DNA from: CAYMTN01 sp964393335
GTDB taxonomy: Bacteria; Chloroflexota; Anaerolineae; Aggregatilineales; Aggregatilineaceae
Length of the DNA stretch: 22,864 nt
Direction of reading: 5' to 3'
Assembly (NCBI GenBank): GCA_964393335.1
Contig: CAYMTN010000067.1
Span: 1 to 22,864, forward strand
The notes below the pieces were generated by a model. That model worked only from the letters and a program-made list of their open reading frames with translations. It was not told the DNA's origin and ran no database searches. Shown here one piece after another: positions 1 to 8,475 of this stretch. The number at the start of each line of letters is the position of its first letter. The stretch's first letter is position 1. Made by a program: the position numbers and the translations under genes.

Positions 1-780
1 CTACTGCCCCGGCACGCGGTACCAGTAGTGGTAGAGGGTTTCAAAGCCGAAGGTGTGTTCGTAGAGGTGGCGCGCCGGGCCGTTGGCCGCCTCGACCTGC
101 AAATACGCGTAGTCCGCGCCGAGATCGCGCGCCCGGCGCAGCAGCCCCGCCACCAGCGCCGTCGCGTACCCCTGGCCGCGCCGGGCCGGGTGCGTGAACA
201 GGTCATACAGCCCGACAAAGTCGTGTTCTATCACGCCAACGCCGCACGCCACCACCGATCCCGCCGCCTCCAGCGTCACCAGCCAGCAGCGCGCCGGGAT
301 CGCGGCCAAAATGGCGCGGTGTGCCGCGTGCCGCGCCAGTGAATCCCCGCGCAAATGGCAATAAACAGCCAGCCACTCGTCCAGCGACTCGTCGCGCAGC
401 GTGATCCCCGGCGGCCCGTCCGCCAGCGGAACCGCGCCCAGGGCGCGCGACTGCACCAGCGAGTAACTTTCCTGGCGATAGCCGCGCTCGGCCAGCAGCG
501 CGTCGAGCGCGGGCGGGGCTGTGATCGACGGCAGGCGGAAGATCGGGGGCAGTCCCTGATCGGCGTACCGCGCCTCGCAGGCATCGATCTTGGTTTCCAG
601 GTCGAGGTATGATTCGTAGAGCGGGTTGACCGAGTTGGCGCGTTTGGTGTGGCCCTGGCTGAAACGCAGAATCCAGCCATCAAACAGCATGTGCTGCAAA
701 GCGGGCCACGCGTTCAACGCGGATTCTTCGATACGCCGGGCCAGCAGCGCCTGTCCAGGGGAAACAGCAGGGTCGATCAT
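1..780 (-). CDS. GNAT-family N-acetyltransferase
   Basis: Likely an acetyl-CoA-dependent N-acetyltransferase of unknown substrate, cytoplasmic. The C-terminal half carries the acetyl-CoA loop (RRGQGYA, within HPARRGQGYATALV) and a typical GNAT ending (YLQVEAANGPARHLYEHTFG). The N-terminal part (FDGWILRFSQGHTKRANSVNPL) matches the extra domain found in a GNAT subgroup with the DGW-R-RANSV pattern. The gene is complete: its TAG stop is the first codon of the window. I chose ATG at 780, five bases after the kinase stop (TGA at 788-786), with GGGA about 10 nt upstream. A TTG at 789 overlapping that stop would add three residues. The near-overlap implies co-transcription with the kinase and probable translational coupling. 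The fold is confident, the substrate unknown. Confidence 0.85.
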   Translation of the reverse strand: MIDPAVSPGQALLARRIEESALNAWPALQHMLFDGWILRFSQGHTKRANSVNPLYESYLDLETKIDACEARYADQGLPPIFRLPSITAPPALDALLAERGYRQESYSLVQSRALGAVPLADGPPGITLRDESLDEWLAVYCHLRGDSLARHAAHRAILAAIPARCWLVTLEAAGSVVACGVGVIEHDFVGLYDLFTHPARRGQGYATALVAGLLRRARDLGADYAYLQVEAANGPARHLYEHTFGFETLYHYWYRVPGQ

Positions 781-785
781 GGGCG

Positions 786-3700
786 TCAATTCCCGGTTTC
801 AGGCGGCGGGCAGGCGGTTTCCTCGTCGGCCTGGAACTGCGCGATCCAGCCGAAATACCCGTTTCCAACGCCCGCGCCGACGTAGTACCAGGGGTAACCA
901 TCCGAGCCGGTGGTCACGCCGAACACGGGCAGCATGGTACCCGCGTCGATTTCCGCGATCACGTCCGCCCCGACGACTGGCCGGGCGAGTAAGGCGCTCG
1001 GCACCTGCACGGCGACCAGCGTACACAGCACTGCCGCCGACTCCTCCGGGCGATAGGGCACCACGTCCGGCAGCGCGGCACACGCCTGATCCGGCAGCAG
1101 CAGCAGGTCGTCGCGGCTGGCCCAACCGGTGCCGGTAAAGACGAATCCGCTCCCGGTTTGCATCACGGCGGCGGTCTGCCCGGCGGGCGTCAATTCACCG
1201 ACCACCTCAAAATCCGCGCTCGGCCCGGCGAAGAGGTCAACGGGCAGACCAGCGGCAGGCACGGCGTAACAGACTGCCGTCTCCGGCGGGAGCGTCGTGT
1301 CGAACGGCTCCGGCGACGGGCAGCCGGTGATCCTGCCGGTCTGGCTGGCGGGTGTCCAGCCAAAGTGCCAGTCAGCGTCCTCCGTGACGGCGTAGTACCA
1401 CGTTTGACCGTCTGCCCCGGTGACCACGCGCAGCACGTCGAGCGTCGTACCCTGCGGCGCGAGCTGGTAGCGGGACGCGGCGGGATCGGGCCGGACGCGC
1501 TGGTCGGTGGTCGTGGACGCGGCGCGCACCGTACACACCGCGCCTGCCGACGAATTTTGCGGCGAGATCAGCGGCAGCGTTCGGCACGTGCTGGCCGGTT
1601 CCAACGTGAGCGACTGCTCATCGGTCCACCCGGTATCCAGGTACACAAAACCATTCGTGGTGCGCAGCAGCGCGCGCCGCACCGTGCCCGGCGTGAGCCG
1701 GTCCACCACGGTGAAGCCCAGGCCCGGCCCAAAGTGCACGTTGACCGCCGCCCCGGTCGAGGGGCTGGCGTAACACAGTTCGAGCGCCGCTGCGACCGCA
1801 GGCGGCGTGGACGTTACCGCAGGCGTCGGCGTGGCGGGGACCGGCGTTCTGGTCGGCGTGGCGGGAACGGGTGTGTTGGTCGGTGTGGCGGGAGCGGGCG
1901 TAGTCGTCGGCGGCAGAGTGACCGGCGGCGGAAGCGTCGCGCTGATCAGCGGCGCGATGGTGGGCGACGCCGGAAGCGGCGTATCGGTCAACAGCGCCGG
2001 GGTCAGAGTCGGCGGCGCGCTGGTCAGGGACGGCGTGCGCGACGGTGTCCGAGTCGGCGTATCGCTCAGGGCTGGGACCTCGACGGTAGGCGTTGCCGAC
2101 GGTGGCGGCGGCAGGGTCGGCGGAGTCGTCGGCGTTCGTGTGGCCGTGTCGATTGGCGGCGGTATCAACGTCGCCGTGAGGGTCGGCGTTGGCGTATCCG
2201 TCGGCGTCGGCGTGAACGTCGGCGCGGGCGTATCCGTCGGCGCTGGCATGGCGTTGGCCGTGAGCGTCACGGCAGCGGCAGTCTGCGTGAAGCGCTGATT
2301 CACCAGAAAGTCCGCCGTCGCGGCAAAATCGGGCGTATCGCTCGGTGTGAGGGTCGGCGTGTCGCTTGGCAGAATCTCGATCAAGCCCTTTGTCGGCGTG
2401 GGTGTATTCGTCGGCGCGGGCGTGTCACTCGGCGTGGGCGTATTTGTCGGCGCGACGGTATCTGTCGGCGCGGGCGTGACCGATGCCCCTTCCACCCCAC
2501 CGGATTCCTCAATCGGCACGGTCGTCAGGATCGTGATCGGATTTTCCTCGGTGGGCGTGAAGACCGGCGGCGCGGTGGTTGGCACGCCGGTAGGTGTGTC
2601 ACTCGGCGCGGGCGTCTCTGTTGGCAGGCTCGTTTCGGTCGCTGCGCTCTCCGTCGGTGGGCCAGCGGTCGGCGGGCCAGTGGTCGGCGTGTGCGTAGGC
2701 ACGCGCACGATCACGACCTGGGTCGCGGTCGGGGATGCTGTCAGCGCGGCGGCCTGTTGGGTGGTTTCCTCGGTGCCAGGCAACAGCAGCCACGCGACTA
2801 CGATCACCACCGCAAAAACGACCAGGCTCGCCAGCAGCAGCAGCGCGCTCAGCCCGCGCGCCAGACAGCCGCGCCGCGACCCGCCCGGCGGCGGACCGGC
2901 ATCCAGCGGGACCATTCCGGTCATCTGGTCGTCGTAGCGCGACGGCGACAGTGGTGGTGGGGCTGGCGATGATGATGGCGTCTGCGGCGGGTCCTGGCGG
3001 CTGGCGTCCGGCGGCGTTATGGTGATCAGGTCGTCCGCAGAAAAGCCGGGCGGCGGCGGCACCACAGGCTCTGGCTCGGGCAGCACCGGCTGAGGCTCTG
3101 GCGCGGGTAGCACCGGCTGGGACCCGGTCCCCGGTGCGCCGTCAATCCGCCTGGCCCAACTTGGCAGGTCTTCAGGCCGCACGACATCCAATTCGTGCGT
3201 GGACTGCTCAAGGCTATCAGGCAGGCCGTAGCGCGTCGGCTCGAACCGTTTTTTGGGGCGTGTCGGCTGGTAAGCCGGGTTTGGCGCGTGACGGACCACG
3301 TCGTCGAACGCTTCGGCGAGCGCCTGCGCCGACGCGTAGCGGTCCTGGGGCAGTTTGGCGATAGCCTTGAATATCACCGGCTCGATGGCGGCGGGCAGGC
3401 CGGGATGGTAACGCACCGGGCTGGCAGGCAGTTTATCCATGTGCTCGTACATCAACGCGTAAGGCGTATCCGCCTGGAAGGGTTGCAGCCCAACCAGCAT
3501 TTCATACAACATCATGCCCAGCGCGTACACGTCGGTGCGGGCGTCGACCGGCTCGCTGCGCCACTGCTCAGGAGCCATGTAGATCGGCGTGCCCATCAGG
3601 TGCCCGCTGTGCGTCATGTTCGTCGTCCCGGCCAGCATCTTGGCAATGCCAAAATCGGTCAGGTAAACGTTTTCGTCTTCGTCAAGCAGGACATTGGCCG

Positions 3701-4109
3701 GTTTGAGATCGCGGTGAATCACGCCCTTGCTGTGCGCGTAGGTCAGCGCCGGTGCGATCTGGCTGAGCAGGTGATTGGCGCGATTGAGCGAGAGCGGCCC
3801 GTCGCGCAGTTCGTACCCCAGCGTGCCGCCCGTGATCAGGCGCATCACCAGGTACACGTACGTGTCCTGCTCGCCAAAATCGATCACGGGCAGGATGTGC
3901 GGGTGTTCGAGGCTGGCGATTGTCTCGGCTTCGCGGCGAAACCGGATGCTGAAGTCAGGGTCCCCGGCCAGATCAGTCGCCAGTACCTTCACCGCGACAT
4001 TGCGGTTCATGGACTCCTGCCGTGCCAGGTACACGGTCGCCATGCCGCCCTGCCCGATAGGCCGCTGCAACGTGTACTGCCCGAGCGTATGCCCTTGAAG
4101 ACCGACCAT
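786..4109 (-). CDS. Transmembrane Ser/Thr protein kinase with P/T-rich stalk and four SH3-like outer modules
   Basis: PknB-type (Hanks-type) receptor kinase of 1107 aa. The kinase domain is N-terminal and cytoplasmic and looks catalytically complete: Gly loop GQGGMATVY 19-27, Lys41, Glu60, HRDLKPAN 132-139 (Asp134), DFG 152-154, then MAPEQW. A Pro-rich juxtamembrane segment leads to one membrane helix at about 417-442. After it come about 330 residues of Pro/Thr repeats (PTNTPTPTDTPT style), which probably form a stalk through the envelope and may be O-glycosylated. The C-terminal ~330 residues hold four SH3b-like modules in A-B-A-B order, each starting and ending near a Cys. Start ATG 4109 has AGG about 9 nt upstream. 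It is divergent from a paralogous kinase and is followed by a GNAT gene. Ligand and targets are unknown. Confidence 0.93.
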   Translation of the reverse strand: MVGLQGHTLGQYTLQRPIGQGGMATVYLARQESMNRNVAVKVLATDLAGDPDFSIRFRREAETIASLEHPHILPVIDFGEQDTYVYLVMRLITGGTLGYELRDGPLSLNRANHLLSQIAPALTYAHSKGVIHRDLKPANVLLDEDENVYLTDFGIAKMLAGTTNMTHSGHLMGTPIYMAPEQWRSEPVDARTDVYALGMMLYEMLVGLQPFQADTPYALMYEHMDKLPASPVRYHPGLPAAIEPVIFKAIAKLPQDRYASAQALAEAFDDVVRHAPNPAYQPTRPKKRFEPTRYGLPDSLEQSTHELDVVRPEDLPSWARRIDGAPGTGSQPVLPAPEPQPVLPEPEPVVPPPPGFSADDLITITPPDASRQDPPQTPSSSPAPPPLSPSRYDDQMTGMVPLDAGPPPGGSRRGCLARGLSALLLLASLVVFAVVIVVAWLLLPGTEETTQQAAALTASPTATQVVIVRVPTHTPTTGPPTAGPPTESAATETSLPTETPAPSDTPTGVPTTAPPVFTPTEENPITILTTVPIEESGGVEGASVTPAPTDTVAPTNTPTPSDTPAPTNTPTPTKGLIEILPSDTPTLTPSDTPDFAATADFLVNQRFTQTAAAVTLTANAMPAPTDTPAPTFTPTPTDTPTPTLTATLIPPPIDTATRTPTTPPTLPPPPSATPTVEVPALSDTPTRTPSRTPSLTSAPPTLTPALLTDTPLPASPTIAPLISATLPPPVTLPPTTTPAPATPTNTPVPATPTRTPVPATPTPAVTSTPPAVAAALELCYASPSTGAAVNVHFGPGLGFTVVDRLTPGTVRRALLRTTNGFVYLDTGWTDEQSLTLEPASTCRTLPLISPQNSSAGAVCTVRAASTTTDQRVRPDPAASRYQLAPQGTTLDVLRVVTGADGQTWYYAVTEDADWHFGWTPASQTGRITGCPSPEPFDTTLPPETAVCYAVPAAGLPVDLFAGPSADFEVVGELTPAGQTAAVMQTGSGFVFTGTGWASRDDLLLLPDQACAALPDVVPYRPEESAAVLCTLVAVQVPSALLARPVVGADVIAEIDAGTMLPVFGVTTGSDGYPWYYVGAGVGNGYFGWIAQFQADEETACPPPETGN
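1785..2780 (-). repeat. Low-complexity P/T-rich coding repeat (kinase stalk)
   Basis: Degenerate short-period repeat inside the kinase gene, encoding runs such as PTNTPTPSDTPAPTNTPTPT. On the plus strand it reads as GTCGGCGTG-like repeats and creates long false frames rich in Gly/Val. Length variation by slippage is plausible here. Exact unit boundaries are not clear by eye. Confidence 0.8.
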
Positions 4110-4335
4110 GAGCCAACCTGCCTGATCCCCGGTGATAATCGTACACCTCTTAGCTTAGCATAACGTGCCTATGACTGCATAGCCCCTCGCCGGGCGAGTC
4201 TGGCCATCCGGGGGCACAGGGGCAGACTCGCCGTATGACACGAGCGCCCCGGCGCGATGGCCCGAATCCCCCCCGGTGACGCTAAAATCGAGTACAATAG
4301 CAGGGACGCGGACATAACAGCCAGGCGCAGACGCC
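4110..4335. promoter_or_regulatory. Divergent promoter region between the two kinase genes
   Basis: This 226-bp gap holds no gene. For the plus-strand kinase there is a -10-like TACAAT at 4293-4298 without a clear -35. For the minus-strand kinase a weak TATGCT lies at 4162-4157. A 10-bp perfect inverted repeat sits between them (separate entry). The exact promoters are uncertain. The shared region suggests the two kinases could be co-regulated. Confidence 0.45.
4193..4232. repeat. Inverted repeat, 10-bp perfect arms, 20-nt spacer
   Basis: GGCGAGTCTG at 4193-4202 is the exact reverse complement of CAGACTCGCC at 4223-4232. It lies between the divergent kinase starts. Immediately upstream, CCCCTCGCC (4183-4191) could pair instead with GGCGAG (4193-4198), giving alternative folds. 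It may be an operator or a cruciform-prone element. The sequence does not decide which. Confidence 0.65.
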
Positions 4336-5982
4336 ATGAATGATCTCTCCGGTACCAGGCTCGGCCAATATCACCTGATCGCCCTGATCGGCAAGGGCGG
4401 CATGGCGACCGTTTACCGCGCCCACCAATCCAGCATGGGGCGCGACGTGGCGATCAAAATCATGTCACCGGACCTGGCCGACGAACCCGAATTCATGACG
4501 CGGTTCGAGCGCGAAGCGCAGATCATCGCGCAGCTCCAACACCCCAACATCCTGCCGGTGTACGACTTCGGGCGTGAAGGCCGCCTGACCTATTTCGTGA
4601 TGCGGCTGGTATCGGGCGGCAACCTGGGCGACGAACTGCGCGGCGGCCCGCTGCCGGTCGAGCGCGTGGTCAAACTGACGTACCAGATCGCGTCGGCGCT
4701 GGATTACGCGCACCTGCGCGGGATCGTCCACCGTGATCTCAAGCCGACCAACATCCTGCTTGACGACGAGGGTAACGCCTACCTGACCGATTTCGGCATC
4801 GCCAAGCTGCTCAGCGGGGGCACGGTCACCGGCCTGACCGCCAAAGACGCCGTGATGGGCACGCCCACCTACATGGCCCCAGAACAGTGGCGCAGCGAGC
4901 CGGTAGACGGGCGCACGGACGTGTACGCGCTGGGCGTGATCGTCTACCAGATGCTACTGGGACAGGTGCCGTTTGCGTCCGAAACGCCGCATGGCCTGAT
5001 GTACCAGCACCTGGATCAGCAGCCGCCGTCGCCGCACGCGCTCGATCCCAACCTGCCGCTCAGCATCGAGCCGGTGGTCCGTAAGGCGCTGGCGAAACAC
5101 CGCGAGCACCGCTACGCCTCCGCCACCGAGCTGGCGACCGCGCTGGACCGGGCGCTGCATTCGCCCGCGCGGATGCCCGAACAGACCGGCTTCGAACAGC
5201 CACCGCTCGACGTGACCATGCCGGGCGGGCGGTCATCGCGGCCCCGCCCGGATCGCCAGGACGGCAGCGAGCAGCGCACACAGCCCGGTGCACCGCCGCC
5301 TGCTGCGCCGCCCGTCGGATCACGGTCCGGCCCGCCGCCTTACCCGCCCGCGTATGCCGCGCCGCAACCTGTGGCCCCGCAGCCTGTGGCCCCGCCTCCG
5401 GCGCTGTCATCCGTGCGACAGCCGCGCTCCCAGGAGGCGATGATCAGCGCCGGCTATGTGCCGCCCTACGAGCCGCCGCGCTCGAACGCAGGTTATCACC
5501 CCCCCGCCTACGACGGCGAGCGCGGCGGGGGGATTGGCCGCTTGATGTGGGCGCTTGGCATCGTCAGCGCGGCGGTGATTCTGCTGTTTGGCGTGATTTT
5601 CGTGGTGGCGCTGATCTTCGGCACGCAGGACAAAACCCCCACCCAGCCGACCGCCCCACCCGGCACCGTCGCCCCGACAGCCGTACCCGCCGAGCAGCGC
5701 CCGACGCTGACCATCACCAGCCCGGCCAGCACGACCAACGCGAGTCTCGGCGTGCCGGTCGTGGTCCAGTACGTGGCCGAAAGTGCCAACGGGATCACGC
5801 GCGTCGAGCTGCGGCGCTTCAGCCGCGTGATCGATTCCGTGCAGGTCGGCGGCTCGATCAGCTACCAGGGAACGTTCACGTACACCCCGGATAGCACGGG
5901 CGTGCACATCCTCGACGTAGTCCCCTGGAGCGGCAACATCCCCGGTGACCCGGCCACCGTGACAATCATCGTGCGCAATTGA
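4336..5982 (+). CDS. Transmembrane Ser/Thr protein kinase with Ig-like outer domain
   Basis: Hanks-type kinase of 548 aa, paralogous to the divergent neighbour, with the same motif numbering: Gly loop GKGGMATVY 19-27, Lys41, HRDLKPTN 132-139 (Asp134), DFG 152-154, then MAPEQWRSEPVD. All key catalytic residues are present. A Pro/Gln-rich juxtamembrane segment (about 275-395) precedes one membrane helix near 403-428. A short P/T linker follows, then about 95 residues (TLTITSPASTTNASLGVPV onward, with TVTIIVRN at the end) that look like a bacterial Ig-like beta-sandwich outside the membrane. The ribosome-binding site before ATG 4336 is weak. The pair shares an intracellular module but has different sensors. 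Substrates are unknown. Confidence 0.93.
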   Translation: MNDLSGTRLGQYHLIALIGKGGMATVYRAHQSSMGRDVAIKIMSPDLADEPEFMTRFEREAQIIAQLQHPNILPVYDFGREGRLTYFVMRLVSGGNLGDELRGGPLPVERVVKLTYQIASALDYAHLRGIVHRDLKPTNILLDDEGNAYLTDFGIAKLLSGGTVTGLTAKDAVMGTPTYMAPEQWRSEPVDGRTDVYALGVIVYQMLLGQVPFASETPHGLMYQHLDQQPPSPHALDPNLPLSIEPVVRKALAKHREHRYASATELATALDRALHSPARMPEQTGFEQPPLDVTMPGGRSSRPRPDRQDGSEQRTQPGAPPPAAPPVGSRSGPPPYPPAYAAPQPVAPQPVAPPPALSSVRQPRSQEAMISAGYVPPYEPPRSNAGYHPPAYDGERGGGIGRLMWALGIVSAAVILLFGVIFVVALIFGTQDKTPTQPTAPPGTVAPTAVPAEQRPTLTITSPASTTNASLGVPVVVQYVAESANGITRVELRRFSRVIDSVQVGGSISYQGTFTYTPDSTGVHILDVVPWSGNIPGDPATVTIIVRN

Positions 5983-6093
5983 GCGTGTGCCGCTGACCGT
6001 AACCCGTTCACCGTAAAAACCGTTGATTCCTCATTCCTGCGCCCGGACGACTGCTCCACAGCAGCCGAGGGGACGTTGCCCGCCGTGTTTGCT

Positions 6094-6141
6094 CCCCTCG
6101 CCTATCGCGGCGCGATGATCTATCGCGCGATGGGCGAGGGG
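6094..6141. repeat. Strong palindromic hairpin, 16-bp stem
   Basis: CCCCTCGCCTATCGCG (6094-6109) pairs with CGCGATGGGCGAGGGG (6126-6141), with one G-T wobble. An inner CGAT/ATCG stem (6113-6116 with 6122-6125) caps it around a five-base loop. No T run follows on either strand, so it is not a classical intrinsic terminator. The 9-base arm CCCCTCGCC also occurs at 4183-4191. It may be a dispersed palindromic element or an RNA-end stabiliser. Confidence 0.75.
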
Positions 6142-6186
6142 CCGGGGGCGAGGGCCGCCCGATTAGTGATCGCTGCGCAGGTTGGT

Positions 6187-6192
6187 TATACT
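6187..6192 (+). promoter_or_regulatory. Probable glgB -10 element
   Basis: TATACT lies about 52 nt before the chosen glgB ATG. A good -35 is not visible at the usual spacing. Its position supports the downstream start at 6244. Confidence 0.35.
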
Positions 6193-6243
6193 CAAAATAC
6201 GGAAGCTTTTCGTTCGTTTGCAGCCTGGAGAGACGAGATCAAC

Positions 6244-8469
6244 ATGACGCCTGACATTCACCCGGACGCCATCCGCAACCTGCTCAACGGCGATCACGGC
6301 GATCCTTTCAGCCTGTTAGGTCCCTTCCCTGCCGGTGACAACGCCATGTCGTACCGCGCCTTCCGGCCCTCGGCCCGCGTGCTGACGTTCGTCAACGAGG
6401 AGTCAGGCGAGCGGGTGCCGATGAACCGGCGCGACGAGGGGTTTTTCGAGATCACGGTGGCGGCGACATGGCCCGGCCCGCCCTACCATTACGAAGCCGA
6501 ATCCACTGAAGGCGACCTCGAATCCTACGCGGACCCGTACCGCTTCGGCCCGCTGCTGACCGACTATGATCTGTACCTGCTCGGCGAGGGGCGGCACTTC
6601 ACCAGTTATGACCAGCTCGGCGCGCACCTGCGCGAGGTTGACGGCGTGACCGGGGTGTTTTTCGCGGTGTGGGCACCCAACGCCTACCGCGTCAGCGTCA
6701 TCGGGGAATTCAACCGCTGGGATGCGCGTGTCCACCCCATGCGGCGGCACATCGACAGCGGCATCTGGGAATTGTTCATCCCCGGAGTCGAAGAATGGGC
6801 CGCGTACAAATACGATCTGCGCTCGCAGGTGAACGGCTACCATACCGAAAAAACCGATCCGTACGGCTTCTACGCGGAGATGCGCCCGCGTACCGCGTCG
6901 CTGGTGGTGGACCTGGATAGTTACGCGTGGGGCGACGGCGAGTGGATGACCGCCCGCGCGTCAGCCGATCCGCTGCGCCAGCCGATGTCGATCTACGAGG
7001 TCCATCTTGGCTCGTGGCGGCGCAAGACGAACGGCCTGGAATGGCTGACGTATGACGAGCTGGCCGAGCAGTTGGTGGCGTATGTCAAAGACCTGGGCTA
7101 CACCCACATCGAGTTGATGCCCGTCGCCGAACACCCGCTGGACATGTCGTGGGGCTACCAGGTGACCGGCTATTACGCTGCGACCAGCCGTTTCGGCACG
7201 CCCACCGGTTTGATGCACCTGATCGACGCGTGCCATCAAACCGGGATCGGCGTGATCCTGGACTGGGTCCCGGCGCACTTCCCCAAAGACGGGCACGCGC
7301 TCAGTTATTTCGACGGCACGCACCTCTACGAACATGCCGACCCGCGCAGGGGCGAACATCCCCATTGGGGGACGTATATCTTTAATTATGGGCGCAACGA
7401 AGTGCGCAATTTCCTGATATCGAACGCGCTGTTCTGGCTGAAAAAGTACCACGTCGACGGGCTGCGCGTGGACGCCGTATCGTCGATGCTGTACCTCGAC
7501 TTTGGGCGCGAGCCGGGCCAATGGCTGCCCAACAAGTACGGCGGCAGGGAGAACCTCGAAGCCGTGCAGTTTTTGCAGGAAACGAACGCCGTGATCTACC
7601 AGGAAGCGCCCGGCACTATGACGATTGCCGAAGAATCGACCGCGTGGCCGATGGTGTCGCGGCCAACGTACCTGGGCGGACTGGGCTTCACCTTCAAGTG
7701 GAACATGGGCTGGATGCACGATACGCTCGATTATGTCAGCCACGACCCGATCTACCGCCGCTGGAACCACCACGAGATCACGTTTTCGCTGATGTACGCC
7801 TTCAGCGAGAACTTCGTGCTGTCGCTGTCGCATGACGAAGTCGTGCACGGCAAAGGCTCGCTGATGGGCAAGATCGCGGGCGACTGGTGGCAGAAATTCG
7901 CCACGCTGCGCCTGCTGTTCGGCTACCAGATGACGCACCCCGGCAAAAAGCTGATTTTTATGGGGCAGGAGTTCGGGCAGTGGCGCGAATGGAGCGAAGC
8001 CCGCAGCCTGGATTGGAACCTGGTCGAGGAATTCGACAGCCACCGCAAGCTGCAAGCCTGGGTGCGCGACCTGCACCGCGTCTACAAGGCCGAACCGGCG
8101 TTGTGGCAGCACGATTTTGATCCGAGCGGCTTTCGCTGGATCGAAGCCAACGACTCCGAGCAGAGCGTGTACAGCTACGTGCGTTTTGCCGACCCGACCC
8201 ATGGCGGCGCATCCAATTGCCTGGTCGTGCTGTGCAACTACACGCCCGTGCCGCGTTTTGACTACCGCATCGGCGTGCCGGAAGGCGGCTACTACAAAGA
8301 ACTGCTCAACAGTGACGCGGCGTGTTATGGCGGCGGCAATCTCGGTAATCAGGGCGGCAAACACAGCGACGCGTGGTGGTGGCACAATTTCCCGCACAGC
8401 CTCAGCCTGACGGTGCCCCCGCTGGGGATCGTGATCCTGAAATGGCAGGCAGACGCACCGGAGGACTGA
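6244..8469 (+). CDS. glgB: 1,4-alpha-glucan branching enzyme GlgB
   Basis: Transfers alpha-1,4-glucan segments to make alpha-1,6 branches in glycogen; cytoplasmic. The protein is 741 aa, near the usual length. It has the N-terminal GlgB region and CBM48 (FFAVWAPNAYRVSVIGEFNRWD), then the GH13 barrel. Catalytic residues are visible: nucleophile Asp410 in DGLRVDAVSS, acid/base Glu463 in TIAEEST, and Asp531 in LSHDEVVHGKGSL. These are offset by +5 from the known E. coli residues 405, 458 and 526. ATG 6244 is preceded by GGAGAG and a likely -10. The longer TTG start at 6076 is rejected. No other glycogen gene lies in the window. The stop is followed six bases later by the next gene, whose Shine-Dalgarno lies inside the glgB end. 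Confidence 0.97.
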   Translation: MTPDIHPDAIRNLLNGDHGDPFSLLGPFPAGDNAMSYRAFRPSARVLTFVNEESGERVPMNRRDEGFFEITVAATWPGPPYHYEAESTEGDLESYADPYRFGPLLTDYDLYLLGEGRHFTSYDQLGAHLREVDGVTGVFFAVWAPNAYRVSVIGEFNRWDARVHPMRRHIDSGIWELFIPGVEEWAAYKYDLRSQVNGYHTEKTDPYGFYAEMRPRTASLVVDLDSYAWGDGEWMTARASADPLRQPMSIYEVHLGSWRRKTNGLEWLTYDELAEQLVAYVKDLGYTHIELMPVAEHPLDMSWGYQVTGYYAATSRFGTPTGLMHLIDACHQTGIGVILDWVPAHFPKDGHALSYFDGTHLYEHADPRRGEHPHWGTYIFNYGRNEVRNFLISNALFWLKKYHVDGLRVDAVSSMLYLDFGREPGQWLPNKYGGRENLEAVQFLQETNAVIYQEAPGTMTIAEESTAWPMVSRPTYLGGLGFTFKWNMGWMHDTLDYVSHDPIYRRWNHHEITFSLMYAFSENFVLSLSHDEVVHGKGSLMGKIAGDWWQKFATLRLLFGYQMTHPGKKLIFMGQEFGQWREWSEARSLDWNLVEEFDSHRKLQAWVRDLHRVYKAEPALWQHDFDPSGFRWIEANDSEQSVYSYVRFADPTHGGASNCLVVLCNYTPVPRFDYRIGVPEGGYYKELLNSDAACYGGGNLGNQGGKHSDAWWWHNFPHSLSLTVPPLGIVILKWQADAPED

Positions 8470-8475
8470 TGCCCG

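Larger units (their letters stand above)
5983..6243. other. Intergenic spacer between kinase and glgB
   Basis: No gene is supported here. It contains the strong hairpin at 6094-6141 and a -10-like TATACT at 6187-6192 that probably serves glgB. An in-frame TTG at 6076 would extend glgB by 56 residues. That extension runs through the hairpin and the likely promoter and does not look like GlgB, so the region is read as non-coding. Confidence 0.6.

Noticed and set aside
1807..2937. Gly/Val-repeat plus-strand frames
   Set aside because: Mirror reading of the P/T repeats; no ribosome-binding site and no domain.
1158..2972. A 604-codon plus-strand open frame
   Set aside because: It is antisense to the kinase stalk and gives an Arg/Gly-rich low-complexity sequence. 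The minus-strand frame has clear kinase and SH3-like content.
3195..4163. A 322-codon plus-strand frame
   Set aside because: Antisense shadow of the kinase domain, whose motifs are intact on the minus strand.
6076..6243. Extended GlgB N-terminus from TTG 6076
   Set aside because: It would include a strong hairpin and the likely -10. The added residues are not GlgB-like, and ATG 6244 has a good context.
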